From Roseivirga sp. E12 (GTDB lineage: Bacteria; Bacteroidota; Bacteroidia; Cytophagales; Cyclobacteriaceae), in NCBI RefSeq assembly GCF_017592825.1, contig NZ_JAGFMD010000012.1, positions 1 to 64,000 of the forward strand: a DNA stretch of 64,000 nt, given 5' to 3'. The position numbers were made by a program, and so were the translations under genes. Numbering within the stretch: position 1 is the stretch's first letter; each line of letters opens with the position of its first letter. Shown one piece after another: positions 19,601 through 28,396 of the stretch. The notes under the pieces were generated by a model. That model made no database searches. It saw only the letters and a program-made list of their open reading frames with translations, and had not been told where the DNA came from.

Positions 19601-19992
19601 CTCAAGTATATGTCATCGTGACCATCCTCATTAATATCGACTACACTCACACCATGAACCCAAACCTCCGTGTTGAGACCTGACTTTTCGGTAATGTCTT
19701 CGAACTTCAACTCGCCTTTATTCAAGAATAACTTACTGGTCACCATATTACCAGCCATAAAGACATCTTGTAGTCCGTCATTGTTAAAGTCACCTATACC
19801 AACACCAGATCCATTATAAATATATAAGAAGTGGTAAGCATTCAATTCATTGCTTTCAGTAATGGTATTCTTAAAGGAGAACCCAGAGTTGGAGTTAACT
19901 AAAGCAAAGCGAGATTCCTTGGAGCCTTCATTCTTACATGAGGCAGCCAAAAAGATTAGTAAGCTAAAAAGTAGGAGCTGTAGCCTATTCAT
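16699..19992 (-). CDS. large FG-GAP/VCBS-repeat lipoprotein with ASPIC/UnbV domain
   Basis: This 1097-residue exported lipoprotein (lipobox LAASC near residue 19) consists mostly of FG-GAP/VCBS repeats, seen as many copies of a DxNxDGxxD-type calcium-binding loop such as DFNNDGLQDVFMAG, DYDNDGDLDVFLIN and DVNNDGLNDLFIAG. Two repeat blocks form probable beta-propellers, separated near residues 500-580 by an ASPIC/UnbV-like segment (LTVDGNTTKALGSKVVVTAG). Such proteins often follow susCD pairs in this phylum and are thought to act at the cell surface in binding or handling of glycans. It lies downstream of susD, behind a terminator. Confidence 0.88.
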   Translation of the reverse strand: MNRLQLLLFSLLIFLAASCKNEGSKESRFALVNSNSGFSFKNTITESNELNAYHFLYIYNGSGVGIGDFNNDGLQDVFMAGNMVTSKLFLNKGELKFEDITEKSGLNTEVWVHGVSVVDINEDGHDDIYLSIGGLEEGRDTRNKLFINNGDLTFTESAEHYGLADPNLTTHSSFFDYDNDGDLDVFLINYENNPEKDPNVIRPKSSNGKSKSNDRLYRNDNGKFIDVSLEAGIIHEGYGLGINVHDFNQDGWLDLYVSNDFVFDDNLYINNQDGTFTDKLGDYFSHTSNFGMGIDMADLNNDALLDIVQVDMLPEDNRRQKKLLSGLNYDRQQILIERGYTSQYMRNSLQLNTKSGKFKEIGTYAGIHTTDWSWSPLVVDLDNDGLRDIFITNGYVKDVTDIDFRDYIVNETQKGQGKSQSEVVATALDNLKGEKIPNYAFTNTGNLQFENITSQWGLDAPSFSTGAAYADLDNDGDLEVITNNLNQESFLYENRTNELDSTSFLRVRLTVDGNTTKALGSKVVVTAGEHTYAAEIGINRGFQSSVEPVAHFGMGTTTIVDSLKVIWSDNTSETFVNVRTNQVLSIEKSDNSKSEPGRGPSMSHFESRNFDYAHMESNFVDFKREALLPHKLSTEGPATVTGDVNNDGLNDLFIAGAAGSPSYLYLQQRGGGFKKVLLEASVSSEDTDALFFDVDNDGDKDLYVASGSNEFPENDARYQDRLYINQGNGELVLNENRLPEAHFSSAKVVANDFDQDGDIDLFVAGRLTPSKYPLPGTSQLLENDNGKFRDVIQEKGLALQKLGMLKDALWADLNGDGQEELVVTGEYMSIDVFGWKDNVLQPWGAKNGLAEYKGWWNTLKIVDIDNDGDSDILAGNLGLNSRYKASSSKPLSVYAYDYDQNGRLDPVIGYYVNDKEYLIHDLTTLATQISLIRKKFTSNISYAEAEKKDIFDQAAYDQAYTLRANHFKTSLFINDGVGNFELKELPFQAQFSSVHAIEILDVDGDNMLDVILGGNTSAPEVFSGNQDAQASLLLLGQGNGNFEVVDDLSSGLIFEGDVTSLQKIEINGQPHLFVFRNNDQALSFALNGNSNLLSSQQ

Positions 19993-20030
19993 AATTCAGG
20001 TTGAATATCAAAATTGACCAATTAGTCTAA

Positions 20031-20062
20031 AAAAAGAAAACCGTCCCTTTCGGGACGGTTTT
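20031..20062 (-). terminator. Rho-independent terminator after susCD
   Basis: AAAACCGTCCC and GGGACGGTTTT (20037-20062) pair perfectly around a four-base loop. On the minus strand the hairpin is followed by a long T-rich run (20031-20036 and beyond). It lies between susD and the FG-GAP gene. It could also work on the plus strand. Confidence 0.88.
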
Positions 20063-20082
20063 AAAATTATATTATATGATTT

Positions 20083-21570
20083 CTATTGCTCTGGTTGGTT
20101 ACCACCAAAAGTATAGAAAGGTAATCCGAAGATTGAAAGCTCATCAGCAGGCACTGGCATGTGTCTAGCTGTTGCAGGCTCTAGGTAGTAAAGGTTAGCC
20201 GCATCAGTGTTACCTGCTGGAGTTACCATTCTTCTAAAGAACCATACGTTACATGATCCATGCCAAGTAAACTCAACAACTCTCTCGTAAGTAATAGCAT
20301 TCAATAAATCAGCATCACTTTCTGCACCAGTAAGTGGAGCCAAACCACCACGTGTTACACGTGTGTTATTGATTATAGTAGCAGCTACAGCTTTGTCTCC
20401 ACCAGTTCTGATAAGAGCTTCAGCGCGCATCAAGTCATTCTCAGAAGTTGTCAAGAAATCCATAGGATCCGTGAAACCAGCTCTGTAAGACTCATATCTA
20501 CTGTAGTCGTAGTTAGAGAAGAAGTAGTAACCTCTTGCTGCTGAGAAATCAACACTAGCACTATAAGAATAGTCTGTTGTTATACGGTTATCATCAGGAG
20601 TTGTAATTTCTGGGAAACTATTAACTCCATCAGGCCATGGGTAAGGAACCTCAGCCTCAGGCTTAGAAGGGTTCATCATTTTGATAACCTTCTGGCTTAC
20701 TCTCATCCATCCACCATCTTGGCCTTGGATAAGTTTTCTATGCCACCAGTTGTTACCAGCATCACCCACAGGAGATAATCCTACAGTAGCGCTAGTAGCA
20801 TTGGTAAGAACTCTATTCCAATCTACAGAAGCAGCTTCACCGGCATTTCTAGCCTGAGTCATTTCAAACTTAGCAACAAAAGCGCGAAGAATATTCGCAG
20901 CATCATCACCTGTGAAACTCAATCCAAACCATCCGTCCATTACAAGAGAAGATCCAGAGAACATTCCAATTGACTCCTCAAGTTTAGCGATAGCAGCATC
21001 ATTAACAGCACCATAAGGGCTGAAAGTTAACGCTGAAGGATCAGAATTCTCATCCACGATATAAGCTTGGTCAAACAATAGAGATAAATACCCTAAAGCT
21101 AAACCTTGAACGGCTTTAGCGTTTGCAATTACTTGTTGAGTGATGTCAGCACCCGTTCCATCAGGAACTACGATTGTTGGATCATCAGCAAGAATAGTCA
21201 AAATACTATTGATTGGACCTAAAGTAGCGTAAAGGCCATTCCAAGGATTTCTCCAAGTACCTCTGTTACCGTATGTCAAGTTGTTTTGTAGAGCAGCTCT
21301 AGGGATAGTACCCATATCTCTTGCTCCCCAGTTACCCCAAGACATTGAAGATCCCTGTGCCATAACACTTATTGGCATGTTTGGCTGACTCAACTGAATC
21401 GCTCTCCAAAACGATGTATAAGCACCGTTGATACTCGCAGGATACTCGGCAGGGTTAGCTAATAATGTAGCCCTATCTGGAGCATTGAGGTTCTCCACCT
21501 CCAAGTCTTCACAACCCATTACAAAGGTCGCGAAAGCTGCTGCTAGAATAAATAATTTATATTTTTTCAT
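20083..21570 (-). CDS. SusD/RagB-family outer-membrane lipoprotein
   Basis: This is the surface lipoprotein partner of the SusC encoded upstream (31-bp gap). The lipobox is in FVMGC near residue 20. The TPR-like core includes QPNMPISVMAQGS, WGNWGARDMG and PWNGLYATLGPIN, shared with the orphan SusD at 346-1875. Length (495) is normal. The nutrient is not predictable; no glycoside hydrolase or peptidase gene is nearby to hint at a polysaccharide, which leaves peptides or small compounds possible. Confidence 0.94.
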   Translation of the reverse strand: MKKYKLFILAAAFATFVMGCEDLEVENLNAPDRATLLANPAEYPASINGAYTSFWRAIQLSQPNMPISVMAQGSSMSWGNWGARDMGTIPRAALQNNLTYGNRGTWRNPWNGLYATLGPINSILTILADDPTIVVPDGTGADITQQVIANAKAVQGLALGYLSLLFDQAYIVDENSDPSALTFSPYGAVNDAAIAKLEESIGMFSGSSLVMDGWFGLSFTGDDAANILRAFVAKFEMTQARNAGEAASVDWNRVLTNATSATVGLSPVGDAGNNWWHRKLIQGQDGGWMRVSQKVIKMMNPSKPEAEVPYPWPDGVNSFPEITTPDDNRITTDYSYSASVDFSAARGYYFFSNYDYSRYESYRAGFTDPMDFLTTSENDLMRAEALIRTGGDKAVAATIINNTRVTRGGLAPLTGAESDADLLNAITYERVVEFTWHGSCNVWFFRRMVTPAGNTDAANLYYLEPATARHMPVPADELSIFGLPFYTFGGNQPEQ

Positions 21571-21601
21571 GTTTCTATTTTTTTCTGTTTTGTCGTAAAA
21601 C

Positions 21602-24600
21602 TTAGAAAGTCAAGTCGATAGATCCAGTGAATGTTCTTACTAGTGGGTAAGTAAAGTTATCTACAGGACGCTGCAAGTTTCCAACTTCAGGATCGAAACC
21701 TGTGTAATCACTTAAGATTAGAAGGTTTCTACCAATAATTGAAAGTTTAGCTGCCTTGAATACATTACCTAATCCCATTCTATCAAGAGCATTCTTGTTA
21801 ATGTTATAGTTAATAGCAAGCTCAGCAAGTCTTGTATTAGTAGCATCCTCTAAGTAGAAATCGTTAGATCTGTTAACGTTATAGATTGACAAGTAGTATG
21901 CAGTAGTTTTCTTAGAACCATCAGCAATACCAGCTTGATCAAACATTGGGTGTAACAAATCACGAGATAACCACTGGTTACTCTGGTTGTAAATCAATCC
22001 ACCGCTCTGGTGCGTCCACAACATGAAAACACTAAGGTCCTTGTATCTGAAAGTAGTATTCAGACCTAAGTTGAAATCAGGAGTAGCATTACCTAACAAA
22101 ATGTCATTCAATACAACACCATTGTCATCAGTCTTTCTCAAAACAGACTCTTGGTTAGTTCCAATAGAAGCAGTATGTACTACAAATCCGTCAGCGTTAA
22201 TAGAGTAATCACCGATTACACCGTCTTGTCTGAATGGATCATTCAATACGTTACCAGCACCATCAACAGTTAACTCACTAAGAGAACGAGCATATTGCTC
22301 ACCGTAAATGTCACCAATTTTAGATCCTTCTCTCCAGATGTTCAAACCAACAACTTGGTCTCTTCTGTCGAACTCAGTAATCTCACCTTGGTATCTGTCA
22401 AATACTAAACCGAAAGTCAATCCAACTTTGTCAGTTTTGATTGCTTCGTAATCTAATGTCAACTCAATCGAGTTACCTTCTACAGTACCTGCGTTTGCAA
22501 TTCTCTGACTGAATCCACCTGACGCAGCACCAGAAATTGGCACAGTCAAGATCTGATCCTCAGTTGTCGAATTAGAGTAAGACAACAATGCAGAGAACTT
22601 ATCTAGGAAATCAGCTCTAAGAGAGATTTCATACTCAGTTGTTACAGAGTTCTTCAATTCAGAGTTACCTAGAGTACCATTAGCACTAATCGCACCTGCA
22701 GTTACACCAAATTGCTCATACTGATCAGCAAAGTTAGGTCTGTTACCTGAAGTACCGTAAGAACCTCTAATAGAAAGCTCTTGGAAACCAGGGATATCTA
22801 CATCTTCAGAAATTCTGTAGTTGAAAGAACCTCTAAAGAACGTCTGCCATCTCTGATCAGCACCAAACAAAGACACACCTTCATATCTTACGATAAGGTC
22901 AGCGATATATTTGTTTTGGTAGTCACCTGAAAGTGCTGCTGCAAAGTTATGTGCAGTAATTTGAGTCTCACCAGAAGTTAATGGGTTCGTAGTAAGGAAG
23001 TTGTTATACGTCAAGATACCAGTTGCTTGTTGATCTTGAGCACTTAGGCCCCAAGTTTCACGCTGGTTATCCTCATACTGATAGAACGCTCTAGACCTTA
23101 CATTCCAATCATTGAATGACTTAACATATGATAATGTTGTAGTCGAAATGATTGCAGTCTGATCTGTAAATGCATCAGCTCTCTGACCCAAAGTAGGGTT
23201 GTTACCAGCAGAAATATCTAAGTGTCCTTTTGGTAAGTAAGTGAATGTATGGTTGTCCAATTTATCAATTGAAGCAGAATACTCAACATTCAAACCTTCA
23301 GCGATCTCGTAGTTCAATCTCAAGTTCGTTAAGAATCGAGTTTGACGGAAATCTCTAGTAAGTCTACTTAGAGTATAAAGTGGGTTAGACTCAGAGTTTG
23401 AGAATTTGTTAACGTTCCATCTGTATGGAGTACCATCAATGTTATCCTCAGTCAAATCAGCTGAAGGATCCATCATGAACAAGTTTCTTAAAGCACCTCT
23501 AGTACCTAATCCACCTTGCCAACTTAAATCTCTGTTTCTAATACCATAAAGCGTACGAACAGAAAGTTTCAACTTGTCAGTGATATCCTGATCCAAGTTC
23601 ACTCTTAAGTTTTGACGACTATCTCCATCAACAAGTGGTAAAAGACCTCCTGTAGAAGTATTTTCAAACGAAGCAGCAATGTTACCAGAACCGTAGTTTG
23701 AAGTTACTTGAAGATAAGAAGTCCAGTAATTAGTTCCTTTAAAGAACTGATCAAGGTGATCTACCGTTCCACCTGGGAACGCGTTATCTTGAAGTAAATC
23801 CGGATCATCTTGACCCAAGTTAAATCCATTAGGATCGTTAGCCGTAACTATCGAACCATCAGGGTTTGTAGCGAAGTGATGAGAACCAGTCTTCTCTGGA
23901 GCTCTAGACGAATACAAGAACTCAGCTCCAAACTCATTTCTGAATCTAATAGTCGGAACTGCTCCAGCTTTTGCCCCAGAATTAGTTTGGATAGAAATCA
24001 CACCATTCGCTGCACGAGACCCGTAGAGAGAAGCAGCAGATGCACCTTTCAATACTTCGATGTTCTCAACATCTTGCATGTTGATATCCTGCAAAGATCC
24101 TTCAATAAGGATACCATCAACAACGATAAGAGGAGCATTTGATGTTCTCAACTGGCTAGCTCCACGAATTTGGAGAGTAGCACCAGCAAGAATACCACCG
24201 TTACCTCTTCTGAACCTAACACCAGCAACTTTACCATTAATGGCATTAGCAGCATTGGCTTGAGGTACTTGTTGAAGTAGTTCTTTGTCTACTTTACTTA
24301 CAGAGAATGCAAGTTTTTTCTCTGGAGTTGCAGCAGCAACACCCGTTACAACCACTTCACCGAGTGAAGTAGCATCTGGCACTAGAGATACGTTAATCAC
24401 AGATTGGTTACCAATCGCAATTTCTTGAGTAACATAACCTAGGAATCGGTACACTAAAGTACCACCACTGGAAGGAACACTTATTGAATAAGTTCCGTCA
24501 GCATTAGTAGGAGTACCTTGTGTAGTACCCTTCAAAAAGATAGATACCTGAGGAAGTGGCAGTCCATCGTCTGAACCAGTCACTTTACCAGATACTGTCC

Positions 24601-24673
24601 TGTTCTGGGCTAGCGCTGAGGTTGTTAAAACCGCAAACACGAGCATGACACAAGTCAGTAAAATTCTCTTCAT
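21602..24673 (-). CDS. SusC/RagA-family TonB-linked outer-membrane transporter
   Basis: This 1023-residue protein imports a nutrient across the outer membrane using TonB energy. In order it has a signal peptide (VLTTSALAQ), a carboxypeptidase-regulatory-like domain (about 25-110, VSGKVTGSDDGLPLPQVSIFLKGT split over its length), a plug (about 115-235, with VDGILIEGSLQDINMQDVENIEVLKG in two parts and LYGSRAANGVI), and a 22-strand barrel ending in an aromatic-rich strand (FTGSIDLTF). It is followed by its SusD partner. A -7 promoter box lies at 24724-24731. There is no anti-sigma/ECF regulator pair nearby. Confidence 0.95.
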   Translation of the reverse strand: MKRILLTCVMLVFAVLTTSALAQNRTVSGKVTGSDDGLPLPQVSIFLKGTTQGTPTNADGTYSISVPSSGGTLVYRFLGYVTQEIAIGNQSVINVSLVPDATSLGEVVVTGVAAATPEKKLAFSVSKVDKELLQQVPQANAANAINGKVAGVRFRRGNGGILAGATLQIRGASQLRTSNAPLIVVDGILIEGSLQDINMQDVENIEVLKGASAASLYGSRAANGVISIQTNSGAKAGAVPTIRFRNEFGAEFLYSSRAPEKTGSHHFATNPDGSIVTANDPNGFNLGQDDPDLLQDNAFPGGTVDHLDQFFKGTNYWTSYLQVTSNYGSGNIAASFENTSTGGLLPLVDGDSRQNLRVNLDQDITDKLKLSVRTLYGIRNRDLSWQGGLGTRGALRNLFMMDPSADLTEDNIDGTPYRWNVNKFSNSESNPLYTLSRLTRDFRQTRFLTNLRLNYEIAEGLNVEYSASIDKLDNHTFTYLPKGHLDISAGNNPTLGQRADAFTDQTAIISTTTLSYVKSFNDWNVRSRAFYQYEDNQRETWGLSAQDQQATGILTYNNFLTTNPLTSGETQITAHNFAAALSGDYQNKYIADLIVRYEGVSLFGADQRWQTFFRGSFNYRISEDVDIPGFQELSIRGSYGTSGNRPNFADQYEQFGVTAGAISANGTLGNSELKNSVTTEYEISLRADFLDKFSALLSYSNSTTEDQILTVPISGAASGGFSQRIANAGTVEGNSIELTLDYEAIKTDKVGLTFGLVFDRYQGEITEFDRRDQVVGLNIWREGSKIGDIYGEQYARSLSELTVDGAGNVLNDPFRQDGVIGDYSINADGFVVHTASIGTNQESVLRKTDDNGVVLNDILLGNATPDFNLGLNTTFRYKDLSVFMLWTHQSGGLIYNQSNQWLSRDLLHPMFDQAGIADGSKKTTAYYLSIYNVNRSNDFYLEDATNTRLAELAINYNINKNALDRMGLGNVFKAAKLSIIGRNLLILSDYTGFDPEVGNLQRPVDNFTYPLVRTFTGSIDLTF

Positions 24674-24985
24674 TTTGCTTTCGTTTTAGTTTAATTGATG
24701 AATAATTAATTTGTTTAGAAAGCCAAACATAAAATAAAATGTCATCAATTAATAACAATTGCCAAATAAATTTGATCAGCTGAGAACATCTCTGAACGGC
24801 CTATTTCCCGTGTATAAACGGTTTTTCTATGTATTTAAGAATTTTGTTTGGTTAAGTAAGGGTAAACCATTTTTGAGGAAATCCGTAGTGTGAAAAGCCT
24901 ATTAAATGCAAGTGTAAGCACCAACTTTTTTATCGAAATCTCGTAAAAGCCCAATGTTAAGGTAATATTAAGTCAGATAATTAGA
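24674..24985. promoter_or_regulatory. intergenic region upstream of susC
   Basis: This 312-bp gap holds no gene I can support. It contains an exact -7 box TATGTTTG on the minus strand at 24724-24731, about 50 bp upstream of the susC start. The nearest TTG elements are 14 and 24 bp away, so the -33 half is poor. The rest is AT-rich and may carry binding sites for a susCD regulator, but none is recognisable. Confidence 0.5.
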
Positions 24986-26863
24986 TTATTTTAAGAATCC
25001 AATGACTTTAAACTCTATACGTCTGTTCTGATTACGCTCTGTTTCGGTATTTCCGTGGTTCAAGGGACGATCTTCTCCATATCCACGAAACACCAAATTT
25101 TCTTTGGCAACGCCTTTTTCGATTAAATATCGATAAACTGACTTCGCTCTTTCTTCAGATAAGGTCATATTGTCCACACCCTCTCCGATAGCATCTGTAT
25201 GACCTCCTATCTCAATTTGAAGCTTCTGGTTGTTCAAAATTGTCATCACAGCTCCCTCCAGAACGGGGTAACTCGATGGTTTAATTTCAGCACTACCAAA
25301 GTCAAAATTTACCACACCAAACTCGATCAACTGATCAGCCTTTATCGGCTTGAGAGGAACCTCATTCTTCGGTAATTCTTTTAATTCCTGAAGCGTCAAT
25401 TCTCTAGATAAATAATTCGAGGCCTCTACTTTTAGAAGTGCTGAGTTCGTTGTTTCCAAAACCCTGAACCTACCCAGCCCAGTACTGGCAACGATAGTAG
25501 AACTACCAATATGTCCGGGCCCACCTTGGACTGATACACTAGCCTTTATCAATTCCTTTGTTTCCTCGTCAATCACACGCGCGTCAAGCAGACTGATTTT
25601 CTTTTTTGGGATTACTTCTTCCGGCACCCTAAATCTTTTTAGTGTGATCCTTCCATTTTCTTTCGAGGAGCTGTAGTAGGCCCAGCCTTGTGGACTAATA
25701 CCATATCCAACCTGATCGAAGGCATTATTGATAGGATATCCAAGGTTCTCAGGTTCTTGCCATTCTGCATTGCTATTAGTAGAAACGAATAGATCTAACC
25801 CTCCTAAACCCATTCGGCCCTTGGAAGCGAAAAAGAGCGTTTTCCCGTCAGCATATATATAAGGTGATAGATCGTCATAAGGGGTATTGATTTCTGCCCC
25901 CAAATTTTCAGCAACACTCCATCCATCTTTGGTCCTAGAACTGCGCCATATATCAGCAGCACCAAAACCACCATCTCGCCTACTCACAAAATATAGTTCG
26001 GAACCATCTCTACTTAACGAGGGCTGAGAATCCCAAAAGGGACTATTAACTTCTTTTGGTAATAATTCTGGCTCTATCCACTCATCAGCATTGAAATAAC
26101 TTATATATAGATCGCAACTGCCTACATTTCCCGGGACATTACATGCAGTAAAAACCAGAGTTGATCCATCTAAGGATATTGATGCTGCCCCTTCGTTTCT
26201 ATCTGAATTGATTTTCGAAGAGATAGACTCCGGCTTTGACCAGTTGCCATTGGCGTAAGAACTACTGAATAAATTCTCGTCACCTTTGCCATTGTTCTCT
26301 CTAACAGTAAAGACGAGCTGATCGGATAAAGTGATAGAGGGAAAGTATTGTCTCTCAAACTCATTAATAGGTTGAGGCAATTCTTCGAAGTCAACAGTCT
26401 GGGGGTTGGACACCTGCTGAAGAGAGAACTCCACAGATTGAGTCAGCATTTGAGTTATGCGCTTGGGCAAACCATAAACCTCTCCTTCTATTGAGGATAG
26501 CATCGCACTCGCCTCTTGATATTCCCCCAATTCATATTGATAATTGGCTTGATCGGAAAGAATACGGTTTCTAAAAGCAGGCTCTAACTCCTTCTGGTAT
26601 TTTCCAAACACATCTACCGATTGAGGATAGTCATCTCGTCTCAGATAAATCTGATGCAAGAGTAAAATCGCTTCATCGAAACTCTTATCTCTTTTGAGTG
26701 CATCCCTTAATAATTCTTCGGATTTGAATAGGTTACCAATTGTGCTGAGCTCCTTGGCTTGGTTAAAGCTTTCTATGGCCTTCTTTTTTTTGGAATGAAG
26801 GTCTTGAGCCAATAAACTTTGACTGAGTACTAATAATAAGGTTACTACAAAGGTTCTCAACAC
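24986..26863 (-). CDS. OmpA-family protein with TPR and PD40-type repeats
   Basis: This exported 625-residue protein has a signal peptide (MLRTFVVTLLLVLSQSLLAQ), TPR-like helices (about 25-125), then WD40/PD40-type beta-propeller repeats (about 165-400, with LSRDGSELYFVSRRDGGFG and YADGKTLFFASKGRMGLGG). Next comes a short Ig-like domain, and last the OmpA peptidoglycan-binding domain (about 515-625, IEIGGHTDAIGEGVDNMTLSEERA over two parts, RGYGEDRP and NRRIEF). Such proteins tie the outer membrane to the cell wall; some relatives sit next to type IX secretion components, but none is seen here. It overlaps the queE stop by one base. Confidence 0.9.
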   Translation of the reverse strand: MLRTFVVTLLLVLSQSLLAQDLHSKKKKAIESFNQAKELSTIGNLFKSEELLRDALKRDKSFDEAILLLHQIYLRRDDYPQSVDVFGKYQKELEPAFRNRILSDQANYQYELGEYQEASAMLSSIEGEVYGLPKRITQMLTQSVEFSLQQVSNPQTVDFEELPQPINEFERQYFPSITLSDQLVFTVRENNGKGDENLFSSSYANGNWSKPESISSKINSDRNEGAASISLDGSTLVFTACNVPGNVGSCDLYISYFNADEWIEPELLPKEVNSPFWDSQPSLSRDGSELYFVSRRDGGFGAADIWRSSRTKDGWSVAENLGAEINTPYDDLSPYIYADGKTLFFASKGRMGLGGLDLFVSTNSNAEWQEPENLGYPINNAFDQVGYGISPQGWAYYSSSKENGRITLKRFRVPEEVIPKKKISLLDARVIDEETKELIKASVSVQGGPGHIGSSTIVASTGLGRFRVLETTNSALLKVEASNYLSRELTLQELKELPKNEVPLKPIKADQLIEFGVVNFDFGSAEIKPSSYPVLEGAVMTILNNQKLQIEIGGHTDAIGEGVDNMTLSEERAKSVYRYLIEKGVAKENLVFRGYGEDRPLNHGNTETERNQNRRIEFKVIGFLK

Positions 26864-27480
26864 TAGGGAATCTGCATAAACTTATGTGTTTGTAGCGAAA
26901 TTTTCCATTGAGGGTTGTCTTTTACGTAATCTATTATTTCAGGAAGCATAGTTTCCGACTTGTCCCACTCTGGTTGCAGGTATAACAAACAATCGGGATT
27001 TACCTTGGTGGCATGCTCTTCGGCCCACTTGAAATCACTCTTATTGTAGACTACTACTTTCAGTTCGTCAGCCGATTGATAAAACTCATCTCTAGGCTTC
27101 ATAAATTTCTTAGGGGAAAAACAAACCCAGTTCCAATCGCCACTCAAAGGATGTGCCCCCGAAGTTTCAATATTGGTTTGTAAACCATTTGCTTTTAAAG
27201 CGCTAGTAAGTTCGGTCAAATCATACATCAGAGGCTCCCCTCCTGTAACAACGACTAAACGTGTAGGATGAGCCTTAGCTTTATCTACAATCTCCTTTAC
27301 AGATTCTCTCGGCCATTGGTCCGCATTCCACGAATCCTTCACATCGCACCAAACGCAACCGACATCACATCCGCCAAGTCTTATGAAATAGGCCGAATTA
27401 CCTGAGAAGTGACCTTCTCCCTGAATAGTATAGAAAGCTTCCATAACCGGAAGCGAATTGAGTTCCTTTGTCATAATCAA
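26863..27480 (-). CDS. queE: 7-carboxy-7-deazaguanine synthase, radical SAM enzyme
   Basis: QueE turns 6-carboxytetrahydropterin into 7-carboxy-7-deazaguanine, a step toward queuosine. The radical SAM cluster motif is CDVGCVWC (CxxxCxxC) near residues 38-45, followed by the GGEP motif (VVTGGEPLMY). The start MEAFYTIQGEGHFSGNSA is typical of the family and its short length (205) fits. It lies 33 bp after folD and overlaps the OmpA-family gene by one base. Confidence 0.93.
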   Translation of the reverse strand: MIMTKELNSLPVMEAFYTIQGEGHFSGNSAYFIRLGGCDVGCVWCDVKDSWNADQWPRESVKEIVDKAKAHPTRLVVVTGGEPLMYDLTELTSALKANGLQTNIETSGAHPLSGDWNWVCFSPKKFMKPRDEFYQSADELKVVVYNKSDFKWAEEHATKVNPDCLLYLQPEWDKSETMLPEIIDYVKDNPQWKISLQTHKFMQIP

Positions 27481-27513
27481 TTTTTTAAAGCAGGTGTTGA
27501 AACTGCTAATCGT

Positions 27514-28395
27514 TTAGACCAACTTTTGATTGGCCAAGTAAGTATTCCACAATAGTGATGCAATGGTCATAGGACCAACACCTCCCGGAACAGGCGTTAT
27601 ATAACTACACTTTGGTGCCACCTCGTCAAATCTGACATCGCCTTTTAGTTTGAAGCCAGATTTTGTCTTATCAGAAGGTACTCGATGAATTCCAACATCA
27701 ATCACAATAGCTCCTTCCTTAACCATGTCTGCTGTCACAAAACCTTCTCTTCCGATGGCAACAATCAATATATCTGCCTGAGCACAAATCTCCTTCAAGT
27801 TCTGCGTCCTACTATGACAAAGTGTTACCGTTGCATTTCCAGGATTAGAATTTCTCGACATCAACACACTAATAGGTGTCCCAACAGTGTGACTTCTTCC
27901 GATAACCACACAATGCTTGCCTGAAGTCTCTATGCCATTACGCTCCATCAAGAGCATCATACCCTTTGGAGTTGCCGGCAGCAATGTTGGAAGATCAAGC
28001 AACATCTTGCCAAGATTGGAAGGATGAAAACCATCAACATCTTTCTCCGGTAAAATTGCCTCTACTACTTTATGTTCGTCAATCTGGTTCGGCAAAGGTA
28101 CCTGAACTATAAATCCATCAATCTCTGGATCATTATTAAGTCTATCAACTGTGGCCATTACTTCTTCCTCAGAAGTCTCTTCTGGAAGATGGATTAAAGT
28201 GGAACCAAAACCTATCTGTTCGCAGGCCTTTACCTTAGCATTAACATAGGTCTTACTAGCACCGTCTTCGCCTACCAAAACAGCAGCCAAATGAGGTACT
28301 TTTCCTCCATTATTTTTGATCCCAGCAACCTTGCCTGAAAGTTCATCTTTGATCGATTGAGCAGTTGCCTTTCCATCTAGAAGTTGATATGCCAT
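27514..28395 (-). CDS. folD: methylenetetrahydrofolate dehydrogenase / cyclohydrolase
   Basis: FolD interconverts 5,10-methylene-, methenyl- and 10-formyl-tetrahydrofolate using NADP. Seen motifs are the substrate-binding [13 protein letters not shown] (Tyr and Lys), [10 protein letters not shown], the P(K/A)DVDGFHP block ([14 protein letters not shown]) and the nucleotide-binding [22 protein letters not shown] closes the protein. Full length at 293 residues. It begins one base after the lepA stop region and runs on to queE. Confidence 0.96.
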   Translation of the reverse strand: MAYQLLDGKATAQSIKDELSGKVAGIKNNGGKVPHLAAVLVGEDGASKTYVNAKVKACEQIGFGSTLIHLPEETSEEEVMATVDRLNNDPEIDGFIVQVPLPNQIDEHKVVEAILPEKDVDGFHPSNLGKMLLDLPTLLPATPKGMMLLMERNGIETSGKHCVVIGRSHTVGTPISVLMSRNSNPGNATVTLCHSRTQNLKEICAQADILIVAIGREGFVTADMVKEGAIVIDVGIHRVPSDKTKSGFKLKGDVRFDEVAPKCSYITPVPGGVGPMTIASLLWNTYLANQKLV

Positions 28396-28396
28396 A

